Shown here: positions 35,522 through 44,264 of the stretch, in pieces | Position numbering within the stretch: position 1 is the first letter of the stretch | How the letters are laid out: the number at the start of each line of letters is the position of its first letter | NCBI GenBank assembly: GCA_000597885.1 | Contig: CP004371.1 | Coordinates: 372,001-436,000, forward strand | Direction: 5' to 3' | DNA: 64,000 nt | Source: Flammeovirgaceae bacterium 311 | GTDB lineage: Bacteria; Bacteroidota; Bacteroidia; Cytophagales; Cyclobacteriaceae | Program-made: the position numbers and the translations under genes | Notes under the pieces: model-generated | Databases searched by the model: none | The model's input: only the letters and a program-made list of their open reading frames with translations | Told to the model about the DNA's origin: nothing

Positions 35522-36228
35522 ATCAGATTCTTCGGCGATACAATCAGAATGTTGGCATCGTACGTAAGAATACCCAGGTGAATGGCATTGATTACCCGAT
35601 TAGTTTCAATTTTATAATAATTGGTGCTGGATATCGGATTCTCCTTGTAAGGATCGGCCACCCAGAGGTATTCCCCTTCCAGCTTGGTAAGTACAACAAA
35701 GTGTCCCATTGGTTCCCCTCTAAGGTCATCAAAAATAGAGCGATCCTGCTCATCGGCGTATTCCCGTTTGGTTTGGTACAAATAGGTAGCGCTTAGGCCA
35801 GCCAGGATAGGGATATTCCTGGAAAGATAGCTTTTCAGCAGTGCCTCATCCAGCATTTCCATATTTATCTCACCACCCTTCAGCAAAAATTGCTTGTAGG
35901 CCGCAGTGGCGAGCGTAAACTTTCGTCCTTTTTTGTACTTTAGCTGGGCATCCAGCTTTTTAAGCAACTCTTCCTTAGGCAGCTCCCGCCAGCTTGGATC
36001 AAACATGGTGAGGTTAGAAGTATACATTCTTGCACTGAAGCCTTTGCTCAGGGCATCTAACCCAAGAAATACCGCCAAGGTGCCACCACCTTCCAGGTAG
36101 TTTACGCTTCTGATAACCTCATCAAGGCCAAGGTCATACTTAAAATAATTATAAACAGCATGTAAACTGGTAGGCCCGCAGGTGGAATCGTCCGGCTGGG
36201 CAAGTATCGATAATTTTTTCAACCTCAA
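35518..36228 (-). CDS. C39-like papain-fold cysteine peptidase
   Basis: A 236-residue peptidase_C39-like domain protein with no ABC transporter attached. The catalytic set is complete: Gln 11 and Cys 17 (LAQPDDSTCGPTSLHA), His 176 (GHFVVL) and Asp 192 (VADPY). No signal peptide is seen, so it likely works in the cytosol. The only possible starts are TTG codons (36228 or 36222), because an in-frame stop lies 12 bases upstream and no ATG precedes the catalytic region. First gene of the operon C39-like / RimK-like / GCS2 / amidohydrolase; C39-like and RimK-RLAN genes are often paired in bacteria. Substrate unknown; double-glycine leader cleavage is only the classical C39 activity. Confidence 0.86.
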   Translation of the reverse strand: MRLKKLSILAQPDDSTCGPTSLHAVYNYFKYDLGLDEVIRSVNYLEGGGTLAVFLGLDALSKGFSARMYTSNLTMFDPSWRELPKEELLKKLDAQLKYKKGRKFTLATAAYKQFLLKGGEINMEMLDEALLKSYLSRNIPILAGLSATYLYQTKREYADEQDRSIFDDLRGEPMGHFVVLTKLEGEYLWVADPYKENPISSTNYYKIETNRVINAIHLGILTYDANILIVSPKNLI

Positions 36229-36409
36229 TGGTCTGCGCTTTTAGTAGATAACAGCAGAGTCTGGTGCAATTGTTTTCAACAACAGCTGCTAAACGGAAAT
36301 AGGTGCATATTACAGAATATGTGTCTTGATGAGGTGATTAACTCAAAAATTATTTTTACATTTTACTTAATGTTCATACATCATTCATTTTTCACTTAAA
36401 CTATTTTTT

Positions 36410-37276
36410 ATGGCTACCGCTGATATACTGGTCATTGGTGCTACCGGCACAATTGGAAGGCATCTGCTTGAAGAATTGCAGAAGCATAAGGCTGGCTTCC
36501 GTGCGTTGGTACGGAATACTGAAAAAGCCCGTTTACTGGAACAAAATGGCTATAAAGTTGCTATGGGCGATCTGAGTGATCTTGCATCTCTTAAACGGGC
36601 CATGTATGGTATCAACAAAGTCTTTCTGGTAAGTGCACCCTCTGAGCAGCAGGTTGCCCTGCAGCAGAATGCCGTCGAAGCAGCCAAAGCTACAGGTGTA
36701 AAGCACATTGTAAAAGTATCGGCACTGGGTAGCTATCCCGACTCACCTTTGCAAATAGGCCGTATGCATGCCGAAACTGAAGATTATATTCGCAACAGCG
36801 GCATTTCCTGGACTTTTCTGCATCCGCACAGCATGATGCAAAACTGGCTGGCACATGTAAATCAGGTACGTACCTTGGGTGTATTATATTCTTTTACCAA
36901 AGAGGGGCGCTATGCACCGATCGATGCACGGGATATAGCAGAAGTGTCAGCTAAAATTCTGACAGAAGAGGGGCATAGGGGCAAAACTTATATATTAACT
37001 GGTCCGGAAGCGGTAAGCATGAAAGATGTGGCAGTTGCCCTGGAACTGGCGCTTGATCGTGATATAAAACTGGTAGCAGTGGATCCTGAAACAAGCTATG
37101 AAGCACTGCTGCATGCAGGTGTACCAGACTGGCTGGCTAAAGACCTCTCACACCTAAACCTGATCTACGCCCAGAGCATGGGAAGTGATATCACCACCGA
37201 TGTAGAAGCTATTACCGGTCACAGACCCATTACCGTCAAGCAGTTTGCCAAAGATCATGCCCGGGTATTTCGTTAA
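36410..37276 (+). CDS. NmrA-like NAD(P)-binding SDR protein
   Basis: A 288-residue atypical short-chain dehydrogenase. The nucleotide-binding loop is IGATGTIGRHLLEEL at about 9-23, with ALVRN following the second strand. The motif YxxxK of classical SDRs is missing, as usual for the NmrA/QOR2-like group, whose members are redox sensors or quinone reductases. HPHSMMQNWL near 138 and ITGHRPITVKQFAKDH at the C terminus match that group. It diverges from the C39-like operon with 181 bases between. Substrate unknown. Confidence 0.87.
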   Translation: MATADILVIGATGTIGRHLLEELQKHKAGFRALVRNTEKARLLEQNGYKVAMGDLSDLASLKRAMYGINKVFLVSAPSEQQVALQQNAVEAAKATGVKHIVKVSALGSYPDSPLQIGRMHAETEDYIRNSGISWTFLHPHSMMQNWLAHVNQVRTLGVLYSFTKEGRYAPIDARDIAEVSAKILTEEGHRGKTYILTGPEAVSMKDVAVALELALDRDIKLVAVDPETSYEALLHAGVPDWLAKDLSHLNLIYAQSMGSDITTDVEAITGHRPITVKQFAKDHARVFR

Positions 37277-37421
37277 AACAGGCTAAGGGGATTATTTAGA
37301 GGATGAGTCAGAAGCGCAGACACCGGGCAAAGTGCATCAGAAACAATTGAAGCAAAATTATGTGACAAGTGCTGTTAAAAATAAATCTTTTTGCTAAAAA
37401 CTGCTTCTAAGAACTAGCTCA

Positions 37422-38075
37422 TCACATACTTTCCTGCAGTTTCTGTTGCAGTTTTGGTATGTCGGTTAGCATAAAGTTGCCGGCAGGAAATATGAAATAA
37501 AGCTTATTGTTTTTTCTCCACCAGCTGATCTGCGATTCTGTTAAATAGTACCACTCCTCATGGCTTAGTTGTTTAAGCTGAATGGCCACTTTCTCTGCAG
37601 ACAGATCTTCATCAAAAGTCCATTCTTCTACCGTTGCACGGGGAAAGTTGTTCTCCTGGATTTTATAATCTGCCCTTAGAGCGCAGGATTTTATCTCCAG
37701 GAGTCCTCCCATGTTAATGGGCGCTAATTCTATTTCAGGCTGGATGGACAGATTTCCTGAATCAAAATCATTGTTAACAGCATCTATGGCCTTGCTGATG
37801 GCATTTTCAGCCGGAGGAATCAGGCAGTAGCTGCCATTTTCGGTGGGGTAGTTGCAGTTTTGTTTTTGCAGATAATATCCAATTTCTGTCAGCTGACTGA
37901 TGAGCACCACAAAAGGTTCCATTTCCGATGCCGACACATTATTGTACGGAGGTTGAGCAGCATCAGTATATGTTATATCATTTGTTACAGCCGTTTCTTC
38001 TACTGTGTAAAGACAGGAGGTGAGCCCCAGCAACCCTGTTATAAGCGGGACTAATATTACATAGCGAAGTAGCAT
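37422..38075 (-). CDS. Hypothetical lipoprotein
   Basis: A 217-residue exported lipoprotein: hydrophobic signal at 1-20 and lipid cysteine 21 (LLGLTSC). The mature part is soluble, with a Thr/Asp-rich start, a cysteine pair near residues 75-85 (KQNCNYPTENGSYCL), and mixed strands and helices. I do not recognise a family. It lies between convergent-facing genes and is on the same strand as the GroES paralogue, 48 bases downstream of it, so it may be cotranscribed. No function is proposed. Confidence 0.7.
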   Translation of the reverse strand: MLLRYVILVPLITGLLGLTSCLYTVEETAVTNDITYTDAAQPPYNNVSASEMEPFVVLISQLTEIGYYLQKQNCNYPTENGSYCLIPPAENAISKAIDAVNNDFDSGNLSIQPEIELAPINMGGLLEIKSCALRADYKIQENNFPRATVEEWTFDEDLSAEKVAIQLKQLSHEEWYYLTESQISWWRKNNKLYFIFPAGNFMLTDIPKLQQKLQESM

Positions 38076-38123
38076 ACTTTTCTGTACGCTAAATTAGATT
38101 ATTTAGATGTGTGAAGTGGGTAA

Positions 38124-38519
38124 TTATTCAAACAAATCTTCCTCTCTTTCGAGCATCAGAATATTTGCCTGCGGAACTATATAGTATTTTTCTCCACTGA
38201 TGAGTACCTCATAGCTGCCTTTTTGCAGGTAAATTGCCAGATCACCCACCCGTGCCTGAAGTGGAATGTAGCTTACCTTTTCATCAGATTCTTTCCAGGG
38301 CTCATCCTCTGTATCTGCCGGAAAAGGAATAGCATACCCGGGTCCGGTTTTCATCACCCAGCCTGTGCGTACCACTTCTTTTTCCTGTACACCAGGAGGT
38401 AGGTACAAACCGCTGTCAGTACGTTCATTCTCCTTCTTGGGACGAATCAATACCCTGTCTCCAATAATTATAATCTTTTTGAGCTTGTTGTCTGGCGTCA
38501 GCATGGTTTGCGACTTCAT
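38124..38519 (-). CDS. GroES/Cpn10-like co-chaperonin paralogue
   Basis: A 131-residue protein with the GroES beta-barrel pattern: IIIIGDRVLIRPKKENERTDSG at the start, LYLPPGVQEKEVVRTGWVMKTGPG as the mobile-loop and roof region, and the final EKYYIVPQANILM strand. It is longer than the usual 90-100 residues, with an acidic insertion near 75-90 (ADTEDEPWKESDE) and an acidic tail. No groEL is adjacent, so this is a standalone paralogue; the canonical groES is expected elsewhere. A 24-base near-perfect palindrome covers its promoter, which suggests regulated expression. Confidence 0.85.
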   Translation of the reverse strand: MKSQTMLTPDNKLKKIIIIGDRVLIRPKKENERTDSGLYLPPGVQEKEVVRTGWVMKTGPGYAIPFPADTEDEPWKESDEKVSYIPLQARVGDLAIYLQKGSYEVLISGEKYYIVPQANILMLEREEDLFE

Positions 38520-38534
38520 CGTACTCCAGTTAAT

Positions 38535-38568
38535 GCTGCAAATTTATAAAATTGCAGCGGCTGGTAAA
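38535..38568 (-). promoter_or_regulatory. Promoter with overlapping 24-base palindrome (GroES paralogue)
   Basis: On the minus strand TAAATTTG (38539-38546) is an exact -7 element, with TTT at about 38566-38568 as a weak -33 element 19 bases away. The stretch 38535-38558 is a palindrome, arms GCTGCAA/TTGCAGC, with 11 of 12 base pairs symmetric. It covers the -7 box and is a likely repressor site. Confidence 0.6.
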
Positions 38569-38595
38569 TTAATGCCGGTACAATTCCCGACTTAT

Positions 38596-39777
38596 TTATT
38601 TTTTTTTCAATGCCCCTACAGCAGCTTCCAATCCTCTTAGGGTAAGCGGGTGCATCTGGCCTTCAAACAGTTTATGGACAAGGGCGATGGTTTCTGTAGA
38701 TTTCCACTCCCTTTCCTGTACGGGATTCAGCCAGACAGTGTGCTTAAAATGCTCTCTAAGCCGCTGTAGCCAGAGGGCACCAGGTTCTTCATTAACATGT
38801 TCCACGCTTCCTCCCTTGTACAGGAGCTCGTATGGCGACATACTGGCATCGCCTATCACAATAACCCGATAGGCAGAGGAGTACGTATTGAAAAGGGTTT
38901 CGGTACTAATGTAATCGTAACGGCGGCGTTTCGGGTCCTTCCATATCTTTTCATACAGGCAGTTATGGAAATAGAAGTATTCCAGGTGCTGAAATTCGTG
39001 TTTTGCAGCTGAAAAAAGCTGTTCGCAGAGGTAAATGTATTCGTCCATTGAGCCGCCAACATCCAGCAGGAGCAGCAGCCTGGTGCCATTGCTTCGTTCC
39101 GGACGGTAAACCTCCCTGAGCAGCCCTGCATTATGGCAGGTCTGGCGCACGGTTTCTTCTACATCAAAAATAAGGGGGCTGCCTTCACGGCTTAAGAGGC
39201 GAAGGCTGCGCAGTGCCAGCTGAAACTGCCTGGTATCCAGCTGCTGGTTATCATCAAGAGCTTTAAACTCACGCTGGTCCCACACTTTAACAGCTTTGCC
39301 TTGCCTGCCTTCGGTCTGGCCCAGCCGGTAACCCTGCTGGTGATAGCCCCAGGCACCAAAAGAAGATTTGCCACCGGTTCCAATCCACTTGTTGCCCCCT
39401 TCATGTCTTTCTTTCTGGTCATTGAGTAGTTCGTGAAAGCGCTCTTGAAGCTCCTGCAACATCTCCTTTTGGTAATCAGAAGCGGCCTCATCGGGTGCAC
39501 CCGGCAATATCTGGTTTTTCATTAGCCACTCTTCAGGTATGGCAGCCAGTGGATCGAAATCCAGACTGGTTAATGCTCCAAAAGCTGCAGAAAAGCTCCG
39601 GTCAAACTTATCGAGGTGCTGCTCCCGCTTTACAAAAAGGCTGCGGCACAGGTAGTAAAAATCTTCTGTACTATGCTGCACCACTCCATGCTGCAGTGCT
39701 TCCTGAAGGTGCAGCAGTTCACGGGTGCCCACAGGCAGTCCGGCCTCTTTAAGGGTAATCAGAAACTGAATGAACAT
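38596..39777 (-). CDS. VWA-domain protein of the CoxE family
   Basis: A 393-residue cytosolic protein with a von Willebrand A domain in the C-terminal half (about 215-390), preceded by an N-terminal helical region. The MIDAS loop reads LDVGGSMDEY near 227: the first aspartate and the last serine are kept but the first serine of DxSxS is glycine. Such proteins work with MoxR AAA+ ATPases as a chaperone pair that inserts metals or assembles complexes. The MoxR-type gene lies directly upstream and its stop overlaps this ATG by one base (TGATG). The client protein is not apparent here. Confidence 0.88.
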   Translation of the reverse strand: MFIQFLITLKEAGLPVGTRELLHLQEALQHGVVQHSTEDFYYLCRSLFVKREQHLDKFDRSFSAAFGALTSLDFDPLAAIPEEWLMKNQILPGAPDEAASDYQKEMLQELQERFHELLNDQKERHEGGNKWIGTGGKSSFGAWGYHQQGYRLGQTEGRQGKAVKVWDQREFKALDDNQQLDTRQFQLALRSLRLLSREGSPLIFDVEETVRQTCHNAGLLREVYRPERSNGTRLLLLLDVGGSMDEYIYLCEQLFSAAKHEFQHLEYFYFHNCLYEKIWKDPKRRRYDYISTETLFNTYSSAYRVIVIGDASMSPYELLYKGGSVEHVNEEPGALWLQRLREHFKHTVWLNPVQEREWKSTETIALVHKLFEGQMHPLTLRGLEAAVGALKKK

Positions 39778-40622
39778 CAGGAGTAATAGCTACTGCGGTG
39801 ACGCGAACCAAAAAGAACTGCCTGCAGGTCCTGTTCGTTTTTAAGCAGTGCTCCGGCATAGGGGGGCAGCTGCTCTTGCAGGTCAATATCTTCCAGATCA
39901 TTGGTGTCGATGCTGCCTGCCAGCAATAGTTTTATCCAGTCGATCAGCTCACTTGTAGAGGGGCGTTTTTTCAGCTGTCGCTTTTCCCTGATCTCTAAAA
40001 AAAGCTCAATTGCCCTGCTGATCAGCTGCTCCTGCAGCCCAGGATAATGTACCTCCACAATCTGGCGAAGGGTATCAGCATCAGGAAAATTTATATAATG
40101 AAAAAAGCAACGGCGTAGAAATGCATCCGGCAACTCCTTTTCGTTGTTAGAGGTAATAATTACAACTGGCCTTTGCCTGGCACAAATGGTTTCGTTAAGC
40201 TCATAGCAGTAAAATTCCATTCTGTCCAGCTCCTGCAGCAGGTCGTTGGGAAACTCAAGATCTGCTTTGTCAATTTCATCGATGAGCAACACAGGAGCCT
40301 CTTCTGCCACAAAGGCTTCCCAAAGTTTACCTTTGCGTATGTAGTGGCGAATATCGTTTACGCGCTCACTGTTCAGTTGAGCATCACGCAGACGGCTGAT
40401 TGCATCGTATTCATAAAGCCCCTGCTGAGCAGAGGTTGTCGACTTTATGTTCCAGGTGATCAGCTTTTTGCCAAGAGAGCTGGCAATCTCATAAGCGAGC
40501 AGTGTTTTGCCGGTACCGGGCTCACCTTTGATCAGCAGGGGTTTCTGCAGGGTAATGGCAGCTTCTACTGCTATCTGTAAATCGCGTGGCGCTATATATG
40601 AATCTGTTCCTGTAAACTTCAT
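39777..40622 (-). CDS. MoxR family AAA+ ATPase
   Basis: A 281-residue AAA+ chaperone ATPase. The ATG at 40622 (MKFTGTDSYIAPRDLQIAV) is preferred over an upstream in-frame ATG at 40673. Walker A is GEPGTGKTLLAYEIA, Walker B VLLIDEIDKAD, sensor 1 VIITSNN, and the arginine finger region is DAFLRRCFFHYI. It is paired with a VWA/CoxE-type protein, as is typical. A GAACTTTG box with a TTG 20 bases upstream on the minus strand (about 40645-40675) could be its promoter, one mismatch from consensus. Partner complexes include carbon monoxide or methanol dehydrogenases in other bacteria; no such genes are nearby. Confidence 0.9.
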   Translation of the reverse strand: MKFTGTDSYIAPRDLQIAVEAAITLQKPLLIKGEPGTGKTLLAYEIASSLGKKLITWNIKSTTSAQQGLYEYDAISRLRDAQLNSERVNDIRHYIRKGKLWEAFVAEEAPVLLIDEIDKADLEFPNDLLQELDRMEFYCYELNETICARQRPVVIITSNNEKELPDAFLRRCFFHYINFPDADTLRQIVEVHYPGLQEQLISRAIELFLEIREKRQLKKRPSTSELIDWIKLLLAGSIDTNDLEDIDLQEQLPPYAGALLKNEQDLQAVLFGSRHRSSYYS

Positions 40623-40747
40623 AGATCTGGCTAGGTATAACTCAAAGTTCGGGAATCCGGAGTCGGTAAACAATCAATTTTATCTGTAACAGTTTGGCAG
40701 CTACCACAATATTAGGAACACGCCATCATTAATAAGTAGTAAATAGG

Positions 40748-40776
40748 TTGTGATATACTGGATATGTTTATTTTTG
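40748..40776 (+). promoter_or_regulatory. Promoter of the PD40-OmpA gene
   Basis: TTG (40748-40750), 18 bases, then TATTTTTG (40769-40776), a full -7 match. Start expected near 40783, leader about 13 bases. Confidence 0.65.
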
Positions 40777-40795
40777 GGGATCAATTTTACAAGAA

Positions 40796-42421
40796 ATGAA
40801 GCTGTTTAAAGCAAAACATACAAAATTCTGGTTAGCTGCCCTGGCAATGGGTATGGTGGCAACTACCGCCCCGGCACAAAGCAAAAAGGCTCCCATTCTC
40901 TCGGCAGATACCAGCCTGAATACGAAATATAATGAGCTGAAGCCGGTTGTTTCTCCCGATGGCAGCCGCCTTTATTTTGGCAGAAGCAACCACCCAAGCA
41001 GTACCGGCGGCCGTAAAGACAGGGCCGATGCCTGGGTTGCCACCGCTACAACAGGAGATATGTTTGGCAATGTACAACGTCTTAGTGCCATGCTGAACTC
41101 AGCACAGGCCGATATGGTAGTGGGGTTTGCCGATGAGGGATCGCAGCTGTACCTGATGCGGAATAACACGGAAAGCAACCATAAGGCCGATGCCGGTTTG
41201 TACCTGATGAGCGCTGATGGCAGCAGCTCTGCCAGACCTGTTACTGTAAAATATTTTCTGAATAAAGCCCGTCACCAGGATATCAATATCTCGCACGATG
41301 GCCATTATATGCTGATCTCCATGGAGTCATACAGCACATACGGGCTTGAAGACCTTTATGTGAGTGTACGCCAGTCTGATGGCAGCTGGGGAGAACCTCT
41401 GAACCTTGGTCCCGAGATTAATACCTCCATGCAGGAAATGAGTGCTTTTCTGGCTCCTGATGGCCGAACCCTCTATTTTACCAGCAATCGTCCGGGTGGT
41501 AAAGGCAGCATGGATATCTGGGTGAGTACCCGGCTTGATAACAGCTGGAAACGCTGGAGCACCCCTCAAAATGTTAGCAGTATTAATACACCAGGCTCTG
41601 AAATGTATTACTATGAGCCTGTTGCCGGCCAGTGGTCTTATTATACCTCTACGCAAAACAGCGAAGGTTTTGGAGATATACGCCGCATTCGTAAGCCTGA
41701 GCCTCCAACACCGCCTGCACTGGAAACAACACCAGAGGTTGTAACGGCTGCTGTTCCTTTGCAGCCACAGCAAACAGCAACGCCCGCTGAAATCAGGGAT
41801 GAGGTGGTGGAAATAGTAGAAAATGCGCAGTCGGAGATTACACTAAACGGACAGGTAACAGGTGCCGATGGTAAAACTCCGCTTGCCAGACTGATAGTCA
41901 GAAGAGAGAATTTCCTGGATTCGGTTTCTGCTGCCAGTACATACTACATGGCTCTGCCTGCTTCAGGTCAGTACCAGGTGCAGGCAAAAGCAAGAGGATA
42001 TCTCACTGTTGATACACTAATCAATATCACTGAAAATACCAATCAGCTGAATATAGCCTTAAGACCTTTAGCAGTGGGTACTACCGTTCGCCTGGATAAT
42101 GTGATGTTCCAGCAGAGTACAGCTGTACTGGTGGAAGAAAGTGCTGCATCGCTGGATAAGGTGGTGCAGATGTTAAAGGAAAATCCAAGCATGGAAATCA
42201 TGCTGACCGGCCACACCGATAACCAGGGCAGCAGCCGTGCAAATATCAGGCTTTCGCAGGAGCGTGTAGATGCTGTAAAAAGTTACCTGGTTAGCCGCGG
42301 AGTTGACCAGAAACGGATAAAGGGCAAAGGCTACGGAGGTACCCGCCCCATTGCCAGCAACGCTAATCCGGAAACGCGACAGTTAAACAGAAGGGTTGAA
42401 TTCACAATCCTGAAAGAGTAA
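40796..42421 (+). CDS. OmpA-family envelope protein with PD40 (WD40-like) repeats
   Basis: A 541-residue envelope protein. Signal peptide at about 1-27 (TTAPAQ). PD40/WD40-like beta-propeller repeats follow at about 35-300 (PVVSPDGSRLYFG, INISHDGHYMLIS, AFLAPDGRTLYFTSNRPGG). A proline-rich spacer leads to a carboxypeptidase-regulatory-like domain at about 350-420, then the peptidoglycan-binding OmpA domain at about 430-541 (LTGHTDNQGS, LSQERVDAVKSYL, RQLNRRVEF). This architecture is common in Bacteroidota and links the outer membrane or surface to murein. A strong terminator follows. Confidence 0.93.
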   Translation: MKLFKAKHTKFWLAALAMGMVATTAPAQSKKAPILSADTSLNTKYNELKPVVSPDGSRLYFGRSNHPSSTGGRKDRADAWVATATTGDMFGNVQRLSAMLNSAQADMVVGFADEGSQLYLMRNNTESNHKADAGLYLMSADGSSSARPVTVKYFLNKARHQDINISHDGHYMLISMESYSTYGLEDLYVSVRQSDGSWGEPLNLGPEINTSMQEMSAFLAPDGRTLYFTSNRPGGKGSMDIWVSTRLDNSWKRWSTPQNVSSINTPGSEMYYYEPVAGQWSYYTSTQNSEGFGDIRRIRKPEPPTPPALETTPEVVTAAVPLQPQQTATPAEIRDEVVEIVENAQSEITLNGQVTGADGKTPLARLIVRRENFLDSVSAASTYYMALPASGQYQVQAKARGYLTVDTLINITENTNQLNIALRPLAVGTTVRLDNVMFQQSTAVLVEESAASLDKVVQMLKENPSMEIMLTGHTDNQGSSRANIRLSQERVDAVKSYLVSRGVDQKRIKGKGYGGTRPIASNANPETRQLNRRVEFTILKE

Positions 42422-42459
42422 CGGCAGCAGCTGCCATCTTGAAATTTATTGAAGACAGA

Positions 42460-42520
42460 CACTTTAATTTCCAGCAAAAGCCGCAGATTATTCTGTGGCT
42501 TTTGCTTTTCTTTAAAGTGC
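42460..42520 (+). terminator. Large Rho-independent terminator after the PD40-OmpA gene
   Basis: GCAAAAGCCGCAG (42474-42486) pairs with CTGTGGCTTTTGC (42493-42505), one G-T pair, followed by TTTTC. Outer arms CACTTTAA and TTAAAGTG extend the structure. Confidence 0.88.
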
Positions 42521-42566
42521 AATACCACATACATTTCTATCAGCTTATGAAAAGAGGAGCTGTCAT

Positions 42567-43424
42567 ATGGGGAAAGTAGCAGACTGGAGCGAAATTGAGG
42601 TTGCAAGGGTACAGGGAAAGTCTGTGCTGACAAGTTGTAAAAGTCTGCAGCCTTTAAAAATATTGAATCCCCGGACCCATTCTTCCTGCTGCCATGTGGT
42701 GCTATCGAACTATGGTGGTGGCATGGTGGCCGGCGACACCATTCAGCTTAGGATTAAGGGCGCCGCCGATACCCGGCTGGCCATTACCACACAGGCAAAT
42801 TCCCGGATTTTCAAAACGCTAAATGGCAGCGGCGCTACTCAAACATTAGAAGGCGAGCTGGAAAAAGGAGGAGTGGCCGTTGTATTTTCAGATCCTGTAG
42901 TAATGCAGGAGGAAAGCCAGTACAGGCAGTACCAGCGCTGGCAAATTGCCCCTGAGGCCCTTCTTTTTGTAGCAGACTGGCTTAGCTCCGGCCGGGCTGA
43001 CCTGGGGGAGCAGTTTAAATTCAGAAGTTACTCTTCAGAGCTGCAGGTAAAGCAGGGGGAGAAAATGGTACTGCTGGATCGTTTTCAGTTCAGCCCCGGG
43101 GATCATATAGCCGGTTCACCAGCTAATTTTAGCCACTACCAGACTGTTCTTTCCGCCTACATGGTAGGTGATCCTGCTGATCAGCGTTTCCAGTTATTAG
43201 CTGAAGCTTTAAATAAGCTAAAAGAGCAGGAGCAGCCGGAATTAGGATCAGATTTATCAGCGAATGAATGTGTTGTGGCCATCACCAAAGCCCGTGAGGG
43301 GGTGTATGTTTTAAGAGCAGGTGCAAAAAGCCGTTCTGCCATGCAGCCTGTGGTAGACGCTATGATGAATGCCTTGTCCACAGCTGATATCCTTGATTTT
43401 AACCCTTTCAAACGAAAATTTTAG
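42567..43424 (+). CDS. ureD: Urease accessory protein UreD
   Basis: A 285-residue chaperone that binds urease and helps UreF/UreG deliver nickel. Recognisable features: HSSCCHVVLSNYGGGMVAGDTI at about 36-57, TRLAITTQANSRIFKT near 68-83 and the DPVVMQEESQYRQYQRW segment. The ATG at 42567 is preceded by an AGAGGAGCTG Shine-Dalgarno-like stretch at good spacing, which is uncommon in this window. It lies on the opposite strand, convergent with ureG and separated from it by 84 bases, instead of inside the ureAB-C-F-G operon. Confidence 0.93.
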   Translation: MGKVADWSEIEVARVQGKSVLTSCKSLQPLKILNPRTHSSCCHVVLSNYGGGMVAGDTIQLRIKGAADTRLAITTQANSRIFKTLNGSGATQTLEGELEKGGVAVVFSDPVVMQEESQYRQYQRWQIAPEALLFVADWLSSGRADLGEQFKFRSYSSELQVKQGEKMVLLDRFQFSPGDHIAGSPANFSHYQTVLSAYMVGDPADQRFQLLAEALNKLKEQEQPELGSDLSANECVVAITKAREGVYVLRAGAKSRSAMQPVVDAMMNALSTADILDFNPFKRKF

Positions 43425-43508
43425 AGTTTGGCAGTTCTCCTGGTAATAATCAGTCTATGGTATTCAGCATCAGCCTTTTTTTTTCTAAAAAGTTGAGAGG
43501 GGATTTTT

Positions 43509-44261
43509 CTAGCGCCTGTCTTCACGTACAGCCAACAGAGCTTTATCCCTTGCCGTTTTGATGTGGCCGATAATTTCGTCAAGTCCATATCCATCTAGAG
43601 CGCGGGCAAACAGGAAAGGGCCTTCGCCCCGCATTTTCCTGGAATCGCGTTCCATCACTCCCAGATCGGCACGCACCAGATCTTTCAAATCAATTTTATT
43701 GATAACCAGCAGATCGGATTGAGTAATGCCAGGACCGCCTTTACGGGGTATTTTATCGCCACCGGAAACATCGATCACGTAGATGGAATAATCTACCAGC
43801 TCCCTGCTGAAATGTGCAGCAAGGTTATCACCGCCGCTTTCTACAAAAAGATACTCCAGCTTATTGTTGAAGCGGATCATCAGCTCTTCCAGGGCATTCA
43901 TATTCAGTGAAATATCCTCGCGTATGGCAGCATGCGGACATCCACCAGTTTCAACACCAACAATCCTGTCTTCGCTAAGAGCGCTGTTCCTGATGAGGAA
44001 TTCTGCATCCTCACGTGTAAAAATATCGTTGGTAACCACCCCCAGCTGATGCTCGCTGCGCATACGTTCACACAGCGCTTTCAGCAGGGCAGTTTTACCT
44101 GTACCGACAGGGCCGCCAATACCTACGGTAAATGCTCTTTTCCTGAAGTTACGGTAAGATGGCAGCTTACGGGTTTCCCGCTCGTTATAATCGCCCGGAG
44201 TGTCGTACTGCTCGTGGCTATGGCCGTGCAGCAGCAGCGCCAGTTTATCGATCAAAGGCAT
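43509..44261 (-). CDS. ureG: Urease accessory GTPase UreG
   Basis: A 250-residue SIMIBI GTPase whose hydrolysis drives nickel insertion into urease. The P loop is [17 protein letters not shown] at about 48-64, the CPH metal motif is in [20 protein letters not shown] follows, and the guanine-specificity motif is NKIDL. The N terminus carries a short His-containing stretch ([11 protein letters not shown]), longer than the usual start; it may hold nickel in the absence of ureE. It follows ureF by three bases. Confidence 0.95.
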   Translation of the reverse strand: MPLIDKLALLLHGHSHEQYDTPGDYNERETRKLPSYRNFRKRAFTVGIGGPVGTGKTALLKALCERMRSEHQLGVVTNDIFTREDAEFLIRNSALSEDRIVGVETGGCPHAAIREDISLNMNALEELMIRFNNKLEYLFVESGGDNLAAHFSRELVDYSIYVIDVSGGDKIPRKGGPGITQSDLLVINKIDLKDLVRADLGVMERDSRKMRGEGPFLFARALDGYGLDEIIGHIKTARDKALLAVREDRR

Positions 44262-44264
44262 ATG

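Noticed and set aside
36229-36409. A possible 10-residue minus-strand peptide frame (MHLFPFSSCC) upstream of the C39-like gene, considered as substrate of the operon
   Set aside because: It is too short to separate from chance, has no ribosome-binding context and no double-glycine leader.
42548-42580. An ATG at 42548 as an earlier ureD start
   Set aside because: It is in another frame and meets a stop after ten codons; the ATG at 42567 is well placed after a Shine-Dalgarno-like stretch.
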